Notes: a model not told the origin generated them from the sequence alone. A stretch of 64,000 nt of DNA from Nocardia wallacei (GCF_014466955.1 NZ_AP023396.1:5146001-5210000), one strand, 5' to 3'. Counted from the stretch's first letter, positions 1 through 9,440 are shown. Numbers and translations: made by a program.

Positions 1-865
1 GATCCGTCGCCGAGCCCGACGACGGGAAGGTGGTGGCGCCGATGCCCAGGTCCTGGATGCGTTCCAGGCCCTTGGCGTGCCCGTCGGTGTCGGCGGGCAG
101 GATCACCTCGGCGCCGCACTTCAGCGTGGTCGCCGTGATCTCCTCGGGATCGCCGACGATCAGGTCGGGCCGGTAGCCGCAGCGCGTGAGCGTGTCGGCG
201 CCGCGACCCACCCCGACCAGGATCGGCGCGTACTCCTTGATGAAGGGCTTGAGCGATTTCAGGTCGTCTCGATGGTCGGGTCCGTCGGCCACCACCACGA
301 CATGCCTCTTGCGCATGGATAATTCGAGGTCGGGCATGCCCAGACCGTCGATCAGCAAGGCGCTTTCGGTGCGAACGAACTCGATCGTGTTGCCCGCGAA
401 AGCTTCCAGATGGTCGGCCAGGCCGTTACGGGCGGCGATCATGCGCTCGGCGATCGCCGATTCGGTCAGTTCGATGCCCTCGACCAGCGCCTCGGGCACC
501 TTCTTGGTGAGCCGGTCGGCGTAGACGACCCCCTCGTCGACCCGGACCTTCACCCCGTCCTTGATCTTGGTGAAGACATCCGAGGACACCGCGTCCAGCA
601 GCAGGATCCCGTTGGCCACCAGCACTTCCGGGCCCAGGTTCGGATAGCGCCCGGAAATCGAGGGCGAGGCGTTCACGACCGCCGCCACACCCGCCTCGAC
701 CAGCCGGTCGGCGGTGAGCCGATCCAGATCCATCTCGTCGAGCACCACGACGTCGCCCGGTCCGACCCGCTTGAGCAGACGCCGGGTGTTGCGGTCGACC
801 CGGGCTATCCCGGACACACCGGGCAGCGTTTCGGTGCTCCTCGACAACAGTGCCAGCATCTTCAT
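1..865 (-). CDS. steA: SteA-type putative septation/cytokinetic ring protein (3' end cut by window edge)
   Basis: The first 288 codons of a protein colinear with mycobacterial Rv1697/SteA. It opens with MKMLALLSR and a VDRNTRRLLKRV stretch, followed by blocks such as GDVVVLDEMDLDRLTADRL, NASPSISGRYPNLGP and AFAGNTIEF, then a thiamin-pyrophosphokinase-like part (VGVGRGADTL, GDPEEIT). SteA proteins of corynebacteria and mycobacteria work with a membrane partner (SteB/MctB) in cell division and envelope integrity. The ATG at 863-865 was chosen because it matches the family start. The C-terminus, expected to include a membrane segment, lies beyond base 1. It is the first gene of the conserved steA-recN-nadK-tlyA block and shares its strand. 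Family identity is strong; the molecular function of the family is still poorly defined. Confidence 0.88.
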   Translation of the reverse strand, partial: MKMLALLSRSTETLPGVSGIARVDRNTRRLLKRVGPGDVVVLDEMDLDRLTADRLVEAGVAAVVNASPSISGRYPNLGPEVLVANGILLLDAVSSDVFTKIKDGVKVRVDEGVVYADRLTKKVPEALVEGIELTESAIAERMIAARNGLADHLEAFAGNTIEFVRTESALLIDGLGMPDLELSMRKRHVVVVADGPDHRDDLKSLKPFIKEYAPILVGVGRGADTLTRCGYRPDLIVGDPEEITATTLKCGAEVILPADTDGHAKGLERIQDLGIGATTFPSSGSATD

Positions 866-1043
866 GACGTCCGATGATGGGCCCAAACCCTCAACCCGTG
901 GTGGAGGCGCGCCGCATTCCGCTACCTGATTCGTCACTGTGATGCCAGCGACGCGCCAGCTACGGCCGCGGCGGGGTACCGATATGCTGTGCCACACGGC
1001 ACACCGGCGGCCCGCACGGGCACGCACGCGCGAAGGAGAAGTT

Positions 1044-1469
1044 ATGGCAAGCACCACCCTCGACACCGTCGTTCCCGCCCCGCGCGAGGTGGTGTACAAG
1101 CTGTTCACCGAGCGTGACAGCCTCAACGGGTATCTGCCCGTGAAGTTCACCCTGAAGCAGCCCGGTTCGCCCGAGCCCGCCGGAGTCGGCGCCCGCTACC
1201 GCGTCGGTGTCGGCGGCGTCGGCATCACCGAGGAGACCACCGAGCTGGTACCCAACGAGCGCATGGCGTACAAGATCGTCGCCGGCGCCCCGGTCCGCAG
1301 CCACACCGGCACCATCACCTTCGCCGACGCTCCCGGCGGCGGCACCCTGGTCACCTACCGCATGGACTCCGACCCCAAGGTCCCCGTCCCCGCGGCGCTG
1401 ACCCAGCTGCTGCTGAAGGGGCTCATCAGCCCGTTCCTGAGCGCGGCTCGCAAGGCCGCCGCCAAGTAA
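1044..1469 (+). CDS. SRPBCC (polyketide cyclase/START-like) family protein
   Basis: A 141-residue protein starting MASTTLDTVVPAPREVVYKLF, the usual opening of SRPBCC helix-grip lipid-binding proteins, in which the first strand precedes an APREVVY helix. The remainder alternates strands and ends in an amphipathic helix (LTQLLLKGLISPFLSAARKAAAK). Such proteins form a deep hydrophobic pocket, but the ligand cannot be told from sequence. The ATG at 1044 has a good ribosome site (AAGGAG, 1032-1038) six bases upstream, so longer in-frame starts were rejected. A TATGCT hexamer at 983-988 could be the -10 element. It is transcribed towards recN and ends three bases before the recN stop. It may be a stress or cell-envelope protein; no specific role is inferred. 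Confidence 0.85.
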   Translation: MASTTLDTVVPAPREVVYKLFTERDSLNGYLPVKFTLKQPGSPEPAGVGARYRVGVGGVGITEETTELVPNERMAYKIVAGAPVRSHTGTITFADAPGGGTLVTYRMDSDPKVPVPAALTQLLLKGLISPFLSAARKAAAK

Positions 1470-1472
1470 TCC

Positions 1473-3251
1473 TCAACTGGCCGCGGGCGTACTGTCCTTT
1501 TCGGTACGGGCGGTTTCGAGGAGTTCCTCGGCGTGGGCGCGGCCGGTTTCGGTGTCGTCGAGACCGGCGAGCATGCGGGCCAGTTCCTTTACTCGTTCGT
1601 CGTTGGTGAGGGCGTGGACGCCGCTGTTCACGCCCTTGCCGTCGTCCACCTTGTCGACCACCAGGTGGGTGTCGGCGAAGGCGGCCACCTGCGGCAGGTG
1701 GGTCACCACGATGACCTGATGGGTGCGGGCCAGCCGGGCCAGGCGGCGGCCGATCTCGACCGCGGCGCGACCGCCCACCCCGGCATCGACCTCGTCGAAC
1801 ACCATGGTGGCACCGTGCTCGGAGCTGGACAGCACCACCTCGAGCGCCAGCATCACGCGCGACAGCTCACCGCCGGACGCGCTCTTGCTCAGTGGCAGCG
1901 ACTGTGCCCCCGAGTGCGCCGACAGCCGGAACTCGACCTCGTCCACACCGGCGGCCCCGGCGTGTAATTCCTTGCCGTCCAACGTGATCGGGGCCGAATC
2001 CTGTGCGGCGGCGGGCACCGGCCGCACCACGACCTCGAGCTTGGCGCGGCCCATCGCCAAGCCGGACAACTCGGCACTCACGGCGGCGGCCAGCTTCTTG
2101 GCGGCCTTCGCCCGCGCCGTGGACAGCTTCTTCGCCGTCTCGCGCACCTGGTCGGCGGCATTGTCCACCTCGGCGGCGAGCGCGGCGAGCGCCTCGTCGG
2201 ACACGTCGAGCGAGTCCAGGCGGCCGCGCGCCTCCTCGGCCCAGGCCCGCACGCCGTCGATGTCCGGCGCGTATTTCCTTGTCAGCGTTTTCAATTCGGC
2301 CTGGCGGTTCAGCAGCGAATCCAGCGCGCTCGGATCCGACGGCAGATCCGACAGGTAGGTGCTGAGTTCGGTGGTGACGTCGACCACCACCGAGATCGCC
2401 TCGCCGAGGCGGGGCGCCAGCTCCGCCAGCGCGCGATCCTCCGCCGATTCCAGCCGGGCCCGCGCGGCGCCGAGCAGATCCAGCGCCCCCGCGCCCTCGC
2501 CGGGCGAGTCGGCCGGACCGGCCAGCGCGTCGTGCGCCGAGGTCGCCGACTCGCGCAGCGAATCCAGATCCGACAAGCGGCGCACCTCGGCGACGATGCG
2601 GTCGTCCTCGCCGGGTTCCGGTGCGATGGCGTCGATCTCGTCCAGCGAATACTTCAGCCGGTCGGCCTCCAGCGCCAGTTCGCGGCTGCGCTCGGTGCGC
2701 TCGAGCAGTTCCGCGCGCGCCTGCAGCCAGGTCCGGCGGGCCAGCTGATATTTGCGCAGCAATCCGTCCATCGCCGCACCGGCGAACTGGTCGAGAGCAC
2801 GCAGCTGCTGTTCGGGGCGCTGCAGGCGCAGCTGATCGTTCTGGCCGTGCACGGTCAGCAGCGGGGCGGTGAAATCGTTCAGCACCGCCGCGGGCACGCT
2901 GCGCCCGCCCAGATGCGCGCGCGAGCGGCCGTCGCTGCCGACGGTCCGCACGGCGATGATGCTGCCGTCGTCATCGCGTTGCGCCCCAGCCGATTCCAGC
3001 ACCTTCTCGACCTCGTCGCGGGCGCCGTCGTGCACCTCGTCGACGGTGAACCGGCCCTCCACCACGGCTCGCGCGGCGCCCTGGCGCACCCGGCCCGCGT
3101 CGGCGCGCGCTCCGCCGAGCAGGTGCAGGCTCGTCACCACCATCGTCTTGCCCGCGCCCGTCTCGCCGGTCAGGCAGGTCAGCCCCGCGTGGAATTGCGC
3201 TGTGGCGGTGGAAATGACGCCCAGCCCGTCAATCCTGATCTCTGTCAGCAC
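1473..3251 (-). CDS. recN: DNA repair protein RecN
   Basis: A 592-residue SMC-like ATPase that binds DNA ends and holds broken DNA together during recombinational double-strand break repair. The Walker A motif GETGAGKT lies at residues 29-36. A long coiled-coil middle follows, then the ABC signature [11 protein letters not shown] and Walker [12 protein letters not shown] near residues 455-500. The length is normal for the family. The GTG start at 3249-3251 has GGAG eight bases upstream and overlaps the end of nadK by 23 bases, so the two are probably translationally coupled. The order tlyA-nadK-recN-steA is the mycobacterial order. No LexA site was found in front of it; transcription probably comes from the upstream operon promoter. 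Confidence 0.97.
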   Translation of the reverse strand: MLTEIRIDGLGVISTATAQFHAGLTCLTGETGAGKTMVVTSLHLLGGARADAGRVRQGAARAVVEGRFTVDEVHDGARDEVEKVLESAGAQRDDDGSIIAVRTVGSDGRSRAHLGGRSVPAAVLNDFTAPLLTVHGQNDQLRLQRPEQQLRALDQFAGAAMDGLLRKYQLARRTWLQARAELLERTERSRELALEADRLKYSLDEIDAIAPEPGEDDRIVAEVRRLSDLDSLRESATSAHDALAGPADSPGEGAGALDLLGAARARLESAEDRALAELAPRLGEAISVVVDVTTELSTYLSDLPSDPSALDSLLNRQAELKTLTRKYAPDIDGVRAWAEEARGRLDSLDVSDEALAALAAEVDNAADQVRETAKKLSTARAKAAKKLAAAVSAELSGLAMGRAKLEVVVRPVPAAAQDSAPITLDGKELHAGAAGVDEVEFRLSAHSGAQSLPLSKSASGGELSRVMLALEVVLSSSEHGATMVFDEVDAGVGGRAAVEIGRRLARLARTHQVIVVTHLPQVAAFADTHLVVDKVDDGKGVNSGVHALTNDERVKELARMLAGLDDTETGRAHAEELLETARTEKDSTPAAS

Positions 3252-4194
3252 TCGTGCTCTCCGTTCGGCCCGACCGCTCCGGCGACCGACCTCGCCAGCC
3301 GGTCACGGGCAGTTGGAATTTGCGCACCATCCGGTCGGCGAAGGGCGCGGAATCCAGCCGCACCCAATGCACCGGCTCGGTCCCCCGCACCGCCTCGAAC
3401 CGGCCGCCCTTCGGCAGCGCGAGCGTCCGGCGGCCGTCCAGGAAAACGATCGCATCATGGCCCGTGGCAACGGTTTCCACCGCTATGCGCGAATCCGGGC
3501 TGGTCACCAGCGGACGCGCGAACAGGGCGTGGGCGTTGCTCGGGATCACCAGCAGCGCCTCCAGCTCCGGCCACACCACCGGGCCGCCCGCGGAGAACGC
3601 GTAGGCGGTGGAGCCGGTCGGGGTCGCGATCAGTACCCCGTCGCAGCCGAATTGGGACACGGGGCGGCCGTCGACCTCCAGCACCACCTCCAGCACGCCC
3701 ATCCGGGCGGCGTTCTCGATGCTGGCCTCGTTGAGGGCCCATCCACGTTCCACGACTACATCATCGACGCGAACACTGACATCTATCGTCATCCGCCGCT
3801 CGATGCGGTAATCGCCACGCACCACCTGCGCCAGCGCGTCGTCCAGATGCTCGGCCTCGGCCTCGGTGAGAAAACCGATGCGGCCCAGATTGATTCCCAG
3901 TACCGGCACCCGTGCCGCGCGGGCCAGCTCCGCGGCGCGCAGGAAGGTGCCGTCACCGCCGAGCGCCAGCACCATCTCGCAGCCCACGGCGGCGTCGGGG
4001 CCGTGCGAGACGACCTGCACCGGATAGCCGTCGGGGGTGCCGGTCTCGTCGCAGTCCAGCCGGGTGCTGTCGGCCTCGTCCTCCAGCAGGCGCAGGCCGA
4101 TTCCGGCGTCCTCGAAGATCTTCGCCATCCGGTGCGCGGTCTCGGTGAGTTCGGGTCGGCCGGGATGCGCGACGAGCAGAATGTCCCGTTTCAC
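3229..4194 (-). CDS. nadK: NAD kinase
   Basis: ATP- or polyphosphate-dependent NAD kinase (PpnK), which makes NADP from NAD in the cytosol. With the GTG start at 4192-4194 the protein has 321 residues. It carries the diagnostic GGDGT motif (residues 79-83), the [15 protein letters not shown] substrate loop and a VTSPDSR segment. The upstream in-frame extension is arginine/glycine-rich and unlike the family, so the GTG giving [12 protein letters not shown] was preferred. That GTG overlaps the tlyA stop by three bases (GTGA), which suggests coupled translation. Its 3' end overlaps recN by 23 bases. It corresponds to Rv1695 in the conserved block. Confidence 0.95.
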   Translation of the reverse strand: MKRDILLVAHPGRPELTETAHRMAKIFEDAGIGLRLLEDEADSTRLDCDETGTPDGYPVQVVSHGPDAAVGCEMVLALGGDGTFLRAAELARAARVPVLGINLGRIGFLTEAEAEHLDDALAQVVRGDYRIERRMTIDVSVRVDDVVVERGWALNEASIENAARMGVLEVVLEVDGRPVSQFGCDGVLIATPTGSTAYAFSAGGPVVWPELEALLVIPSNAHALFARPLVTSPDSRIAVETVATGHDAIVFLDGRRTLALPKGGRFEAVRGTEPVHWVRLDSAPFADRMVRKFQLPVTGWRGRSPERSGRTESTSADRDQD

Positions 4195-5012
4195 TGTGGC
4201 CCCTCCTCGACCGCCCGCCGCACCAGCGCCGCGACATCCGGCACCGCGACGTGGTCGCCGGATTCCTTGCGCAACCACAGGAAGTATTCGACATTGCCGG
4301 ACGGTCCGGGCAGCGGACTGGCCACCACGCCGCGGGTCGCCAGCCCGAGGTTCGCGGCCACGGCCGCCACCTCGCGCACCGCCTCACCCCGCAATCCCGG
4401 ATCACGCACCACGCCGCCGGAGCCTACTCGCTGCTTGCCGACCTCGAATTGCGGTTTCACCATGGGCAACAGGTCCGCTCCGGGCGCGCAGCACTGTGCC
4501 AAGGCTGGCAGCACCAGACCCAGCGAGATGAACGACAGATCGGCGACCACGAGTTCGACGGTCCCGCCGATCGCGTCGGGCGTCAACGACCGCACATTGG
4601 TGCGATCGTGGATACGCACCCGCTCGTCGTTCTGCAACCGCCAGATCAATTGGCCGTAGCCGACGTCCACCGCCACCACCTCGCGAGCGCCTCGCGTCAG
4701 CAGCACATCGGTGAAGCCGCCGGTCGAGGCGCCGGCGTCGAGGCAGCGGCGGCCCGAGACGGCCAGACCTTCCGGTTCGAACGCCGCGAGCGCGCCCAGC
4801 AGTTTGTGCGCGCCCCGCGAGGCCCACCGCACCTCGTCGGGTTCCTCACGCACCAGCAGCGGGATACCCGGTTCCACGGCCGTGGCCGGCTTGGCCGCGA
4901 CCGTGCCGTTGATCAGGACGCGGCCCGCGCCGATCAGCTCGACCGCGTGTTCCCGCGACCGCGCCAATCCGCGGCGAACCAGCTCGGCGTCCACCCGCGC
5001 GCGCCTGGCCAA
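4191..5012 (-). CDS. tlyA: TlyA family 16S/23S rRNA (cytidine-2'-O)-methyltransferase
   Basis: A 273-residue protein with an N-terminal S4 RNA-binding domain ([19 protein letters not shown] to about residue 60) and a FtsJ-like SAM methyltransferase domain ([15 protein letters not shown], then [10 protein letters not shown] and [12 protein letters not shown]). Mycobacterial TlyA 2'-O-methylates cytidines in 16S and 23S rRNA and is required for capreomycin sensitivity. The TTG at 5010-5012 aligns with the family start ([10 protein letters not shown]). Longer forms add a non-homologous arginine/tryptophan-rich tail. It lies one base after the stop of the small upstream gene and overlaps nadK by GTGA, so the genes form one transcription unit. 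Confidence 0.94.
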   Translation of the reverse strand: MARRARVDAELVRRGLARSREHAVELIGAGRVLINGTVAAKPATAVEPGIPLLVREEPDEVRWASRGAHKLLGALAAFEPEGLAVSGRRCLDAGASTGGFTDVLLTRGAREVVAVDVGYGQLIWRLQNDERVRIHDRTNVRSLTPDAIGGTVELVVADLSFISLGLVLPALAQCCAPGADLLPMVKPQFEVGKQRVGSGGVVRDPGLRGEAVREVAAVAANLGLATRGVVASPLPGPSGNVEYFLWLRKESGDHVAVPDVAALVRRAVEEGPQ

Positions 5013-5013
5013 C

Positions 5014-5322
5014 TCAGATCTTGTCCACCGTCGCCAGGGCCTGGACCAGCACCTCGTGTGCCTGCTCCAGAATGCGAGCCCGCCGGGTGATGTCGGTGCC
5101 CGCGTTCGCCGAGGTCGGCAGCGCGGCCGCCAGGCCCGCCGACTCCGAACCGCGTGCTCCCGCAGCCAGTTCCGCCAGTAGCGCATCGATCTCCGAGCGC
5201 ACCTGCTGCGGGTCGGCGAACTCCGCGGGGTTCGCGCCCGCCAGGTGCTGGCCGGGCAGCGGAACGCCCGGACGGGGCCCGTGCGCCCCGGATTCGTGCG
5301 GACGAGACATCGGGGTAGTCAT
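5014..5322 (-). CDS. Small conserved hypothetical protein (Rv1693-like position)
   Basis: A 102-residue protein immediately upstream of tlyA and separated from it by a single base. The N-terminal 35 residues are proline/glycine-rich. The C-terminal part is helical (QQVRSEIDALLAELAAGA, then RRARILEQAHEVLVQALATVDKI) and looks like the small dimeric helical proteins found at this place in mycobacteria. No catalytic motif is visible. The ATG at 5320-5322 gives MTTPMSRP; a second ATG four codons later (MSRPHES) is possible. Tight linkage to tlyA-nadK-recN suggests co-expression, but the function is unknown. Confidence 0.75.
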   Translation of the reverse strand: MTTPMSRPHESGAHGPRPGVPLPGQHLAGANPAEFADPQQVRSEIDALLAELAAGARGSESAGLAAALPTSANAGTDITRRARILEQAHEVLVQALATVDKI

Positions 5323-5526
5323 GGTGCCGACAACGCTACCGGAATTCGGATTCGAACACGCGTTCCGACCGGGATTCCGGGCGTGCCATCGCCCGCCCGT
5401 CCTGACACCGGTCACCGCGGAGTTCATGAACGGCGTCGCACCCTCTGCCCTCGACGAGGGGAACGCGGAACGCCTGTGGGACGAGTCCGTGCGCATGCTC
5501 GGCGGGGCGGTTGGCACAATTGGCGG

Positions 5527-6255
5527 GTGCGAGGTGATCGGCTCGGGACGAACCGATGGGTGGCGGCGGGGCTGGGCCTCGCCGCGGCGATCGGCGTCGC
5601 CGAATTCCTGAGCTGGCGCGCGTCGCGGCAGTACCTGCCGCGACGCCCGGTACCTCCCGGCGGAACGGAAGCCGTCGTCGTACTGGGCTACCCCGCCAAG
5701 CACGACGGCAGCACACATCCACTCCAGCGGTGGCGCTGCCGGATCGCCGCCCGGTCTCTCGATCCCCGCGCCGAGGGCACGCTGGTCTTCACCGGGGGTG
5801 CGGTCCGGCGCGACTGGTCCGAGGCCGAGGTGATGGCGCGCTGGACCCGCGACACCTTCGGCATCCGCGCCGACCGCATCCGGACCGAGACCAACGCCGA
5901 AAATACCTGGCAGAACATCGAATTCACCACCCCGCTGATCGAACACGCCGACCGCGTCAAGATCGCCTCGGACCCCATGCACGCCGCCCGAGCCCGCCGC
6001 TACCTTCTCCTGCAACGCCCCGACCTCGCCGCTCGCCTCACCCCCGCCGCCGACTACCGCTTCGGCGAGAGATGGTGGCTCAAACTCCCCACCGCCGCCC
6101 ACGAACTCGCCGCCATCGCCCGCCGCCGTGGCGGAGCTATGGCGAGGGCAGCTGGCGGCGGATGTCGAGGAGGTGGTGGCGGACCTCGTGGACGGTGTGC
6201 ACGGCTACCCAGCGCAGTGAGCGCTCGGTTCCGGGTTCGGGGTAGTGGTAGATGA
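5527..6255 (+). CDS. YdcF/SanA-like DUF218 family protein, membrane-anchored
   Basis: A 242-residue protein with one N-terminal hydrophobic segment (WVAAGLGLAAAIGVAEFL) followed by a DUF218 domain: AVVVLGYPAK, LVFTGGAVRRDWSEAEVMARW, and a TNAENTWQNIEF motif resembling the SxNTxEN motif of YdcF/ElyC/SanA. Members act at the envelope, for example in lipid-carrier or peptidoglycan homeostasis. The domain lies on the extracytoplasmic side if the anchor is uncleaved. The GTG at 5527 was chosen because it directly precedes the hydrophobic segment. The last 40 or so codons are glycine/arginine-rich and overlap the convergent DinB-like gene by 119 bases, so the C-terminal tail may be non-conserved. 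Confidence 0.78.
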   Translation: MRGDRLGTNRWVAAGLGLAAAIGVAEFLSWRASRQYLPRRPVPPGGTEAVVVLGYPAKHDGSTHPLQRWRCRIAARSLDPRAEGTLVFTGGAVRRDWSEAEVMARWTRDTFGIRADRIRTETNAENTWQNIEFTTPLIEHADRVKIASDPMHAARARRYLLLQRPDLAARLTPAADYRFGERWWLKLPTAAHELAAIARRRGGAMARAAGGGCRGGGGGPRGRCARLPSAVSARFRVRGSGR

Positions 6256-6643
6256 CGATGCGGTCCCAGGCCGGGGCGTCGAGGCGGTCGAGCACGTTGG
6301 TGAACATGAGGGCGGCATCGGTGATTTGGCGGGCGACATCCGCGGGGTCCTGATCGGCGTAGCCGTCGTGGTCGACGCGTTCGTCGCGACCCATCGGCGT
6401 GCAGTCGGGCCGGTCGGTGCGCCGGGCCGCCAGCACCCGCTCACGCTGCACCAGCAACGTGTCACGCAGGTGGCAGGCGTACTCGAGCGGTGACCACAGG
6501 GTGTCCCGCCGCCGCGGCCGCGGATCCTCGTCCGGCCGCAGCAGCAACCCGGCCACCTCGTCGATTCCGTCTCGAATCGCCTGCGCCGCAGCATCCGCGG
6601 TCGCTGGATCATAGGTGAATCCGCACTCCGGGCAGTCGATCAT
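6137..6643 (-). CDS. DinB family protein (DfsB-like, putative metal-dependent thiol transferase fold)
   Basis: A 168-residue four-helix-bundle protein. It starts MIDCPECGFTYDP, a short CxxC zinc-ribbon-like lead-in, and continues with a DinB/MDMPI-type domain (SPLEYACHLRDTLLVQRERV, then VHTVHEVRHHLLDI). The spaced histidines in ACHLRD and HTVHEVRHH are the expected metal ligands. Actinobacterial DinB-like enzymes use mycothiol or act as isomerases; which applies here cannot be read from sequence. The ATG at 6641-6643 is preferred to an upstream start that adds MVPRSYSRL. It is convergent with, and overlaps, the YdcF-like gene. Confidence 0.85.
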   Translation of the reverse strand: MIDCPECGFTYDPATADAAAQAIRDGIDEVAGLLLRPDEDPRPRRRDTLWSPLEYACHLRDTLLVQRERVLAARRTDRPDCTPMGRDERVDHDGYADQDPADVARQITDAALMFTNVLDRLDAPAWDRIVIYHYPEPGTERSLRWVAVHTVHEVRHHLLDIRRQLPSP

Positions 6644-6769
6644 GAGCCGACTGTACGACCGTGGGACCACAGACTCACGTGGATTACCGAGCCATCGCGC
6701 CGATCGGGCAAGCTATGTCGACGCGCGACGATCGTCTCGGCGGATCCGGACAGGCACCCGGGTGGCCGG

Positions 6770-7675
6770 TCAGGCGGCGATCGGAATCGCTCGACCCGGA
6801 TGCTGCCGCAGCAGGTCGGCCAGTCGGTCGGCGAGGTCACCCTCGGCGGCGCGGACCGAAACCGCTTGCGCCACTGGGTGATTCAACGCGTCGAGCGAGT
6901 CGGAGACGTAGGTGGGGAGTTGGTCGGGCGCCTGCTTGCGCAGGTCGTCGAGGGTACTGACACCGGTGAGCACCAGCAGCGACGGCAACCCGACGCGATG
7001 GGCGCCGTCGATATCGGTATCGAGACGATCGCCGACGACCAGGGCGGCACGGGTGCCCGCGCGGTCGAGCGCATCCTCCAGCAGCGGCGCGTACGGCTTG
7101 CCCGCGACGATCGGCTCTCGCTCCGTAGCGGTCCGCAGGGCGGCGACCATCGACCCGTTGCCGGGCGCGAGACCACGCTCGTTCGGCAGTGTGGCATCGG
7201 TGTTGGCGGCCACCCACAGGGCACCGGCCCGCAGTGCGTAGGCCGCCTCGGCGAGATCCGGCCAGGCGGTCTCGGGCGAATGCCCCTGCACCACGGCATC
7301 GGGCGGCGCGTCCTCGAACCGCCGGATCGGCCGCAATCCGACCCGATCGATCTCGGCGGCCAGGTCGTCGGTGCCGACGATCAGCACGGTGGCCCCCGGG
7401 CTCAGCCGCCCGGCCAGCACGTGCGCGGCCGCCTGGGCGCTGGTCACCACGTCGTCGGCGGTCGCGGCGAAGCCCAGCTGGGCCAGGTGCCCCGCCACCG
7501 ACGCGGCCGACCGGCTCGCGTTGTTGGTGACATACATCAGCGCCTGCGAATCGGGCCCGTCCAGCAGCGCCGCGGGCGCCCCCGGAACGACCCGGCTCCC
7601 TCGATACAGCGTGCCGTCCAGATCCAGCAGCAGCGCGCCGAACCCGTCCCTCAACCGCGTCACAGCTCCACCCAC
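6770..7675 (-). CDS. HAD-IIA family phosphatase (Rv1692-like glycerol-3-phosphate phosphatase)
   Basis: A HAD-superfamily phosphatase of subclass IIA (NagD-type). Motif I is LLLDLDGTLYRG, with both catalytic aspartates. Motif II lies in YVTNNASRSAASV, a lysine in AGKPYAPLLEDAL gives motif III, and VVGDRLDTDIDGA gives motif IV. It is colinear with M. tuberculosis Rv1692, reported to dephosphorylate glycerol 3-phosphate in polar-lipid recycling. The start is uncertain. The GTG at 7675 has GAGG six bases upstream and gives 301 residues. An ATG at 7708 and a GTG at 7720 add 11-15 residues and overlap the upstream gene. The likely partner is the upstream TPR gene in the same operon. Confidence 0.88.
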   Translation of the reverse strand: MGGAVTRLRDGFGALLLDLDGTLYRGSRVVPGAPAALLDGPDSQALMYVTNNASRSAASVAGHLAQLGFAATADDVVTSAQAAAHVLAGRLSPGATVLIVGTDDLAAEIDRVGLRPIRRFEDAPPDAVVQGHSPETAWPDLAEAAYALRAGALWVAANTDATLPNERGLAPGNGSMVAALRTATEREPIVAGKPYAPLLEDALDRAGTRAALVVGDRLDTDIDGAHRVGLPSLLVLTGVSTLDDLRKQAPDQLPTYVSDSLDALNHPVAQAVSVRAAEGDLADRLADLLRQHPGRAIPIAA

Positions 7676-7691
7676 TCCGAACCTCGGAACC

Positions 7692-9164
7692 CTACTCGTC
7701 CTCGACATCGGTTGCGCCACCGGCGAGTTCGTCGGCGCGCTCCTCGGCGTCGGTCTCGCTGTCGAGATCGGCGGAGGCGGCGTTGAGGAACCAGGTCAGG
7801 GCCTCGTCGCCGCGACCGGCGGCCAGCAGGGCCTCCGCGTACGCGTAGAACAGACGCGCGGCGGCCGAACCGGTGCGCCCCGGGTCCAGTTCGGAGGTCT
7901 GCAGCGTCACGACCGCCTGGTCGTACTGGCCGAGATCCATGCGAGCCCCGGCGACCACGATCCGCAGTTCGGTAGCCTCGTCGCCCTTCAGCCTGCGCGC
8001 CTCGTCGCTGCGACCCAGTTCGATGGCCCGCTCGGGACGGCCCAGACCGCGTTCACAGTCCGCCATGACCGCGAGCAGACCGGACCCACCGGACATCCGC
8101 CGCGCCGTCCGCAACTCCGACAGCGCCTCCGCCCATTCACCGGCGTGGTAGGCGATGACACCGGCGGTCTCGCGGACCACGGCGATCCGTCCGGCCCGCT
8201 GCCGCGCGGCCCGCGCGTGCGCCAGCGCTTGCTCCGGGTCCTCCTCGAGCAGGCGGGTCGCCATCACCAGATGACGGGCCACCGTCTCGGCATTGTTCTT
8301 GTCCAGGCTCAGCAGATCGCGGCGGACCGCCGGATCGAGTTCACCGGCCTCGACGTCGTCGGGCAGCGCCGGCTCCTCCGGCCGCGCGTCGCGCCGATCG
8401 GCTCCGCGACCGCCCGCGGCATGCGCGCCTTCACCGCCGCGCCGACGCTCCGGGCCGGGCCCGCTGTCGGCGCGGTCGAGGTTCCGGTCGCCGAACTCTC
8501 GATCGGCTGCCGCACCCCGCTCGTCTCCGCCCCGACCGGCATCTGCTCGGCGGTCGCCCCCGCGCCGGAATCCGCCACGCCCGGTGTCATCACGTTTCTC
8601 CCCGGCACGACCGAACCCACCGCGTCCACCGCTGTCACGACGGTCGCCCGCAGGTCGATCGAAGCCACCGCGGCCCTCGCCACGGGTGTAGCCGCCACGG
8701 TCACCGCCGGGCCGACCGCCACCCCGATCGAAATTGCCGCGCCGGTCGCCGTATGGGCGATCGGGCGCACCACGACGATCGTCGCCACCTCGGCTGTCGC
8801 GGTACGGCCGGTCCGGGCGGTCGCCACCTCCCCGCCGGTCGTCACCACGGTCGGATCGCCCACGATTATCGCCGTACGAGCGGTCCGCTCCGCGCTTGAA
8901 GCCGCCTCTGTTCTCTCCCGCGCCGCGGCCGGAACCTGCTGCGCCACGGCCCGATTCGCCTTGACCGCCGCTGCGGCGGAAACCTCCGCCGCTGTTCGGA
9001 CGGCGGTCCTGGCCGCCGCGATCGGAATCACCGCCGCGGCCGGACCGAGGCTCGTACGGCCGGTCCTCGCCCGACCGCTCGCGCGCGGGACGTCCGGAGC
9101 CAGCACCCTGGCCGGACCCGCTGCTGCGGCGGAAGGGCTTCCGACCGTCGTTGTGCTCCGACAC
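7692..9164 (-). CDS. TPR-repeat protein with long RGG-rich disordered N-terminus (Rv1691-like C-terminus)
   Basis: A 490-residue protein in two parts. Residues 1 to about 265 are almost entirely G, R, D, S and P, with dozens of RGG/RGGD/DRRGG units and no hydrophobic core, so this part should be disordered. Residues 270-490 are helical repeats (LDPAVRRDLLSLDKNNAETVARHLV, HARAARQRAGRIAVVRETAG, RLFYAYAEALLAAGRGDEAL), colinear with mycobacterial Rv1691, a TPR protein of about 250 residues. RGG-rich tails bind RNA in other proteins; an RNA-related role here is inference. The GTG start at 9164 has AAGGGA upstream. It lies just downstream of the rRNA operon terminator and upstream of the HAD phosphatase gene. 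The acidic C-terminus (DAEERADELAGGATDVEDE) ends the protein. Confidence 0.87.
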   Translation of the reverse strand: MSEHNDGRKPFRRSSGSGQGAGSGRPARERSGEDRPYEPRSGRGGDSDRGGQDRRPNSGGGFRRSGGQGESGRGAAGSGRGAGENRGGFKRGADRSYGDNRGRSDRGDDRRGGGDRPDRPYRDSRGGDDRRGAPDRPYGDRRGNFDRGGGRPGGDRGGYTRGEGRGGFDRPAGDRRDSGGRGGFGRAGEKRDDTGRGGFRRGGDRRADAGRGGDERGAAADREFGDRNLDRADSGPGPERRRGGEGAHAAGGRGADRRDARPEEPALPDDVEAGELDPAVRRDLLSLDKNNAETVARHLVMATRLLEEDPEQALAHARAARQRAGRIAVVRETAGVIAYHAGEWAEALSELRTARRMSGGSGLLAVMADCERGLGRPERAIELGRSDEARRLKGDEATELRIVVAGARMDLGQYDQAVVTLQTSELDPGRTGSAAARLFYAYAEALLAAGRGDEALTWFLNAASADLDSETDAEERADELAGGATDVEDE

Positions 9165-9252
9165 GGTGATCCCTTTCTCTGTTCATGCTTCGTTCTCGAA
9201 TTGAACCACGCGCCGGCGGCCTCGCCGCCACACGGCACCGGCCCCGGAACGA

Positions 9253-9287
9253 CGAAAAGGGGACCCACGGTATGGGCCCCCTTTTCG
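9253..9287 (-). terminator. Rho-independent terminator of the rRNA operon
   Basis: Just 3' of 5S rRNA on the minus strand lies a strong hairpin. Reading the minus strand, AAAAGGGGGCCCA pairs with TGGGTCCCCTTTT around a short loop, with a T run at the end of the second arm. It separates the rRNA operon from the downstream TPR gene. Confidence 0.85.
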
Positions 9288-9297
9288 GGAAGTATGT

Positions 9298-9414
9298 TCC
9301 GGCGGTGTCCTACTCTCCCACACCCTGTCGAGTGCAGTACCATCGGCGCAGGTGAGCTTAGCTTCCGGGTTCGGAATGGGACCGGGCGTTTCCCCACCGC
9401 TATAACCGCCGTAA
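9298..9414 (-). rRNA. rrf: 5S ribosomal RNA
   Basis: The minus strand reads TTACGGCGGTTATAGCGGTG at the 5' end and contains the conserved CCCATTCCGAACCCGGAAG core. It ends GACACCGCCGGAAC, which pairs with the 5' end to form helix I. The length is about 117 nt. It is the last gene of a 16S-23S-5S operon. Confidence 0.95.
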
Positions 9415-9440
9415 CTCTATGAAACTATCCACACACATCG

